From contig NZ_PUGE01000001.1 in NCBI RefSeq assembly GCF_002967075.1, positions 186,001-250,000 on the forward strand: DNA of 64,000 bases, read 5' to 3'. The number at the start of each line of letters is the position of its first letter. The first letter of the stretch is position 1. The stretch comes from Corynebacterium sp. J010B-136 (GTDB lineage: Bacteria; Actinomycetota; Actinomycetes; Mycobacteriales; Mycobacteriaceae). The notes beneath the pieces are model-generated. The model saw only the letters and a list, made by a program, of their open reading frames with translations. It did no database searches and was not told the origin of the DNA. This document shows, in pieces, positions 60,669 through 64,000 of the stretch. Position numbers and translations under genes: made by a program.

Positions 60669-62180
60669 CTAGTCGTTTTGTGGGAATCCCAGGTTGATGC
60701 CACCGTGGGTTGCTGGGTCGAGCCAGCGGCTGGTGATCGCCTTTTCCCGGGTGAAGAAGTCGAATCCGTGGGTGCCGTAGGCCTTGGCGTCGCCAAAGAG
60801 TGAGTTCTTCCAGCCGCCAAAGGAGTGGTAGGCAACTGGCACCGGGATGGGGACGTTGATGCCAATCATGCCGACTTCAATCTCATGCTGGAAGCGGCGC
60901 GCCGCACCACCATCGTTGGTAAAGATTGCGGTGCCGTTGCCGAACTCACCGGAGTTGATGAGTGCGATTGCCTCATCAAAGGAAGCAACACGAACAACCG
61001 ACAGAACCGGGCCGAAGATTTCTTCTTTGTAGGCACGGGAGGAGGTGGGGATGTCATCGATAAGCGTTGGACCGAAGAAAAAGCCTTCTTCGTGTCCTTC
61101 CACGCTGCAGCTGCGGCCATCGACAACAATCTTTGCGCCGTCGGCTTCCGCAATATCGACGTAGCCGGATACGCGCTCGCGGTGTGCCTCGGAAATGAGT
61201 GGGCCCAAGTGTGGCTCCCCGTTTTCGTCGCCAGCACCGTTGCCGACGCGCAAGGTCGCGATGCGCTCTTCAATCTTGGCAATGAGCTCATCAGCAATAG
61301 AGTCAATCGCCAAGACAGTAGAAATCGCCATGCAGCGCTCACCCGCAGCACCGTAACCAGCGTTAATAGCCTGGTCAGCAACCAAGTCCAGGTCAGCATC
61401 AGGCAGCACCAACATGTGGTTATTCGCGCCACCCAGCGACTGCACGCGCTTACCGTTCTTCGCCGAGGTTTCGTAGATGTACTTCGCAATTGGAGTGGAG
61501 CCCACAAACGAGATAGCGGAGACCTCGGGGCTATTGAGCAGGCCATCGACAGCCAGCTTGTCACCTTGCAGAACGTTGAAGACACCGTCAGGCAGGCCTG
61601 CTTCAGTCCACAGGTTCGCCATCCACAGTGCAGCAGATGGGTCCTTTTCGGAAGGCTTCAAAATAACCGCGTTGCCGGCGGCAATCGCGATTGGGAAGAA
61701 CCACATGGGCACCATGGCCGGGAAATTAAATGGGCTAATAATGCCGACAACACCCAGTGGCTGCTTGATGGAATAGACATCAATGCCGCTAGAGGCATTT
61801 TCGTTGAAGGCACCCTTGGTCAGGTGCGGGAAGCCGGTCGCCAGCTCCACTACTTCCTGGCCGCGCATGATTTCACCCATGGCATCGGAGAGCACCTTGC
61901 CGTGTTCAGCGGTGATGATCTCTGCCAATTCGCCGCGACGTTCGTTGAGCAGTTCACGGAACTTGAAAATAACGGCTTGTCGCTTGGCGATGGACATCCC
62001 ACCCCACACCTTCGCCGCCTTGGCAGCGGATGCGATGGTGGCATCGATTTCTTCTTGGTTGGCTAGTACTACCTGGCCGGTGACTTCACCGGTTGCGGGA
62101 TTGTATACGGGGGCGGTGTTGCCTGAGGCCGATGGAGCTTCTTTGCCATCGATCCAGTGGTTAATGAGCTTTTCAGACAT
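60669..62180 (-). CDS. iolA: Methylmalonate-semialdehyde dehydrogenase (CoA-acylating)
   Basis: 503 residues, ALDH superfamily. The INHWIDGKEAPSASGNTAPV start, SSGIDVYSIKQPLGVVGIIS, INPFNFPAMVPMWFFPIAIA-type segment and the catalytic cysteine in AAGERCMAIS (C283) are typical of MmsA/IolA, which oxidise malonate or methylmalonate semialdehyde with CoA to acetyl- or propionyl-CoA. It takes the semialdehyde made by the inositol aldolase. AAAGGA precedes the ATG. Gene order with the aldolase-like gene and iolB is that of C. glutamicum. Confidence 0.92.
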   Translation of the reverse strand: MSEKLINHWIDGKEAPSASGNTAPVYNPATGEVTGQVVLANQEEIDATIASAAKAAKVWGGMSIAKRQAVIFKFRELLNERRGELAEIITAEHGKVLSDAMGEIMRGQEVVELATGFPHLTKGAFNENASSGIDVYSIKQPLGVVGIISPFNFPAMVPMWFFPIAIAAGNAVILKPSEKDPSAALWMANLWTEAGLPDGVFNVLQGDKLAVDGLLNSPEVSAISFVGSTPIAKYIYETSAKNGKRVQSLGGANNHMLVLPDADLDLVADQAINAGYGAAGERCMAISTVLAIDSIADELIAKIEERIATLRVGNGAGDENGEPHLGPLISEAHRERVSGYVDIAEADGAKIVVDGRSCSVEGHEEGFFFGPTLIDDIPTSSRAYKEEIFGPVLSVVRVASFDEAIALINSGEFGNGTAIFTNDGGAARRFQHEIEVGMIGINVPIPVPVAYHSFGGWKNSLFGDAKAYGTHGFDFFTREKAITSRWLDPATHGGINLGFPQND

Positions 62181-62218
62181 GTGTGTTCCTTTAAGGGATA
62201 GAAGTTCAGGGTTAGATA

Positions 62219-63130
62219 TCAGGCGGAAGGTACCAAGGACGGGTGGACCATATTTGCTGCGATATCGACGGCAGCGGCGACATCGTCATCGTGTGGGTAG
62301 AGCAAAGTGCGTCCCACGGTGAGTCCGCGAACACCTGGCAGAGCCAGGGCGTTTTGCCAGGAGGTATAGGTGGCATCTGGGTCCCCGCCGTTATCGCCGC
62401 CGAGCAGCAAGGTCGGCATGGTGGTTGCTTCCATGACGCGTTCCATCTCTTCGACCACGGGCAGTTTCATCCAGGTATAGGAAGAATCATTGCCCAAGCC
62501 TGCTGCAATGCCGATGGACTGGATGACGGCATCGGGGCTTAAGTCATTGACGACTTTGTTGTTAACCCAGTTGCTCATGAAGGGCTCCAACATAATCGGC
62601 AGCTGCGCTGCAGCAGCTTCATTGACTGCCTTTGCGGTGGCTTCCAATGTTGGTGAGGTACCGGCATCGTCTAGGTTGATGCGCACCAGGGTTTTGGCAA
62701 AGTCGATGCCATTTTCAGCCATGCTTGCCACGTCATAGCCGGTGTAGCGGTCATCCATTTCAAAAGATGCCCCGCGCAGGCCACCACGGTTCATGGACCC
62801 GACGATAATTTTCCCGTCTAACAAACCCAGTGCGGCGAGGTCATCAATGATGTCTGGGGTTCCCAGCACACCGTCTACCCCGGGCCGCGAGAGCGCAATG
62901 GCCATGCGTTCTAGAAGTTCATAGCGGTTGGCCATGGCGGTGGGGTTATCGCCCACGGCCAATGCCCCGCGCGCCGGGTGGTCGGCGGCGACGATGAACA
63001 ACTTCCCATCATCGCCAAGCAAAGTGCGCTTTTTACGCCTGCGGAAACTCTCCGCAACCGCATTGGGATCCTCGGCGCGTATGGTGCGGAGCTTTTCAAA
63101 GCTCGCTGGTGAAATTTGTGGTGCAGTCAT
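62219..63130 (-). CDS. Cgl0158-family TIM-barrel protein, probable inositol-pathway aldolase
   Basis: 303 residues of the (beta/alpha)8 'Cgl0158' family, found between iolC and iolA in corynebacteria. It has FIVAADHPARGALAV near the start, VDGVLGTPDIIDDL, VGSMNRGGLRGASFEMDDRY, VRINLDDAGTSPTLEATAK, IMLEPFMSNW and LPTLLLGGDNGG-type segments. An iolJ gene is not otherwise seen in the window, so this protein is the natural candidate for the aldolase that splits 2-deoxy-5-keto-gluconate 6-phosphate to DHAP and malonate semialdehyde. The activity is inferred from pathway need. It starts two bases after the iolC stop. Confidence 0.85.
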   Translation of the reverse strand: MTAPQISPASFEKLRTIRAEDPNAVAESFRRRKKRTLLGDDGKLFIVAADHPARGALAVGDNPTAMANRYELLERMAIALSRPGVDGVLGTPDIIDDLAALGLLDGKIIVGSMNRGGLRGASFEMDDRYTGYDVASMAENGIDFAKTLVRINLDDAGTSPTLEATAKAVNEAAAAQLPIMLEPFMSNWVNNKVVNDLSPDAVIQSIGIAAGLGNDSSYTWMKLPVVEEMERVMEATTMPTLLLGGDNGGDPDATYTSWQNALALPGVRGLTVGRTLLYPHDDDVAAAVDIAANMVHPSLVPSA

Positions 63131-63132
63131 CT

Positions 63133-64000
63133 CTAGACCTTCTGACTTAGGGCTGCTTCAACTTCTTCAGTGGTTGGCATGGCGGTGCTGCACTCCAGGC
63201 GTCCGGCAACCACCGAGCCTGCCGCGTTGGCAAAGCGCAGGACTTTTTCGAGTGGCCAGTCGGACAATAAGCCGTGGCACAGCGCGCCACCGAAGGCATC
63301 GCCAGCGCCGAGACCGTTGACAACATCGACCCACACCGGTGGCACTTCGACGGTTTCATCTTCGGTCATAGCCAGCACGCCTTTGGGGCCTTGCTTAACG
63401 ATGGCCAATTTCACGCCGCGTTCCAACAACGCCTTGCCGGCGCGTTCTGGTTCGGTTTCACCGATGGCGACTTCGCACTCTTCCTTGTTGCCGACCGCAA
63501 CGGTGGCATGCTCGAGTGCCCACTGTGCCTGCTCAGTTGCTTCCTGCTTGGAATTCCAGAACATGTCGCGGTAGTCCAAGTCCAAGATGGTGTGCTTGCG
63601 CCGGGCGCGGGTGTTTAGGATTTCTTTATGCGCTCCGCGGCTTGGTTCTTCGCTTAAGCCGGTCAGGGTAAACCACAAGATTTCTGCATCGCGGACGTCT
63701 TCGAGGTTGACGTCGGAGGACTCGATGCACATATCCGGGGCTTTGGGCTCGCGGTAGAAGTACAGCGGGAAATCATCTGGTGGGAAAATTTCGCACAAAG
63801 TCAGCGGGGTTTTGTACGTCGGATCAGTAGCGACGTACTGGTTATCTACCCCGAGCCTTTCTAGTTCGTTGAGCAGGTACTTCCCCAGTGGGTCATTGCC
63901 TACTCGTGATAGCAGTGCGGAATTGTGCCCGTGCCGTGCGGCGGCAACAGAGACATTTGCTGCGGATCCGCCCAGGTATTTGCCAAAAGAAGATACCTCT
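63133..64000 (-). CDS. iolC: 5-dehydro-2-deoxygluconokinase (5' end outside window)
   Basis: The frame is open to the window edge, so the start is missing; about 289 residues are visible from EVSSFGKYLGGSAANVSVAA onward. PfkB-family signatures are present: GGSAANVSVAAARHGH near the N-terminus, SRVGNDPLGKYL, and the C-terminal catalytic NGLGAGDAFGGALCHGL. It phosphorylates 2-deoxy-5-keto-gluconate before aldol cleavage. It is the promoter-proximal gene of the iol operon, and its promoter (with the iolR region in C. glutamicum) lies beyond 64000. Confidence 0.9.
   Translation of the reverse strand, partial: EVSSFGKYLGGSAANVSVAAARHGHNSALLSRVGNDPLGKYLLNELERLGVDNQYVATDPTYKTPLTLCEIFPPDDFPLYFYREPKAPDMCIESSDVNLEDVRDAEILWFTLTGLSEEPSRGAHKEILNTRARRKHTILDLDYRDMFWNSKQEATEQAQWALEHATVAVGNKEECEVAIGETEPERAGKALLERGVKLAIVKQGPKGVLAMTEDETVEVPPVWVDVVNGLGAGDAFGGALCHGLLSDWPLEKVLRFANAAGSVVAGRLECSTAMPTTEEVEAALSQKV

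Noticed and set aside
60825..62066. A 413-codon plus-strand frame across iolA
   Set aside because: It is antisense to a well-conserved aldehyde dehydrogenase, shows no recognisable domain and has no start signals.

Overview
The window looks like a chromosomal segment of a Corynebacterium. The inositol block at the right end (iolC, Cgl0158-type aldolase, iolA, iolB, iolD, iolE, iolG, iolH, MFS exporter, oxiA-like dehydrogenase) has the order known from C. glutamicum. GntR, LacI and PucR regulators, GTG starts, and -10 boxes lying only a few bases before ATG (leaderless starts) all fit the genus. The C. ammoniagenes/stationis/casei group is a guess. No rRNA, tRNA or CRISPR array was seen.

Layout. 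1-13035: amino-acid and amide metabolism. This holds the end of a thiamine-diphosphate (ThDP) enzyme, gabT with an amino-acid permease and a divergent PucR activator (gabR-like), an M20 amidohydrolase, a YtcJ-type amidohydrolase, a second PucR regulator, a metabolite:H+ symporter and a second ThDP enzyme. 13210-16944: a ferric-type ABC importer, convergent with an ArsB/SLC13-like ion transporter (16941-18119). 18253-24239: a complete ribose operon rbsR-A-C-B-K-D with a perfect 16-bp palindromic operator.

24270-27341 is a decayed 3-kb integrated element. It is flanked by exact 13-bp direct repeats and carries a nonsense-mutated repressor, an ImmA/IrrE-type peptidase, a lipoprotein, a 34-residue membrane peptide and a tyrosine integrase with two stop codons and lost catalytic residues. 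The right repeat contains the -10 box of a leaderless mutT, which overlaps a very large PLD-helicase-DUF3427 gene.

30940-40111 is the most unusual region: a GntR-controlled catabolic regulon. It encodes a luciferase-type monooxygenase, a SnoaL-flavin reductase fusion, a stand-alone riboflavin kinase, an aldehyde dehydrogenase, a 4-OT tautomerase, an alpha/beta hydrolase, two adjacent DUF1185 (AA_synth) proteins and a BCCT transporter. I infer that it opens and degrades a nitrogenous, probably quaternary-ammonium or N-heterocyclic compound. The core of its operator, TTGCATACAA, recurs exactly upstream of an NCS1 permease/isochorismatase-type hydrolase pair at 44225-46286, whose permease is broken by a TAA codon.

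40263-41984: a HutC-type regulator and an ornithine-cyclodeaminase family enzyme. 42468-43949: an iolT-like inositol/sugar transporter with a strong terminator. 46288-51003: two Gfo/Idh/MocA dehydrogenases and a TIM-barrel isomerase, divergent from a LacI regulator. 51127-52230: an HNH endonuclease of the DUF222/13E12 type behind two inverted perfect DnaA-box sequences. 52319-64000: the iol catabolic operon on the minus strand, with iolC cut by the window edge.

Four in-frame nonsense codons were found in three genes (repressor, integrase x2, NCS1 permease). All coordinates and motifs come from reading the sequence; no database search was run.
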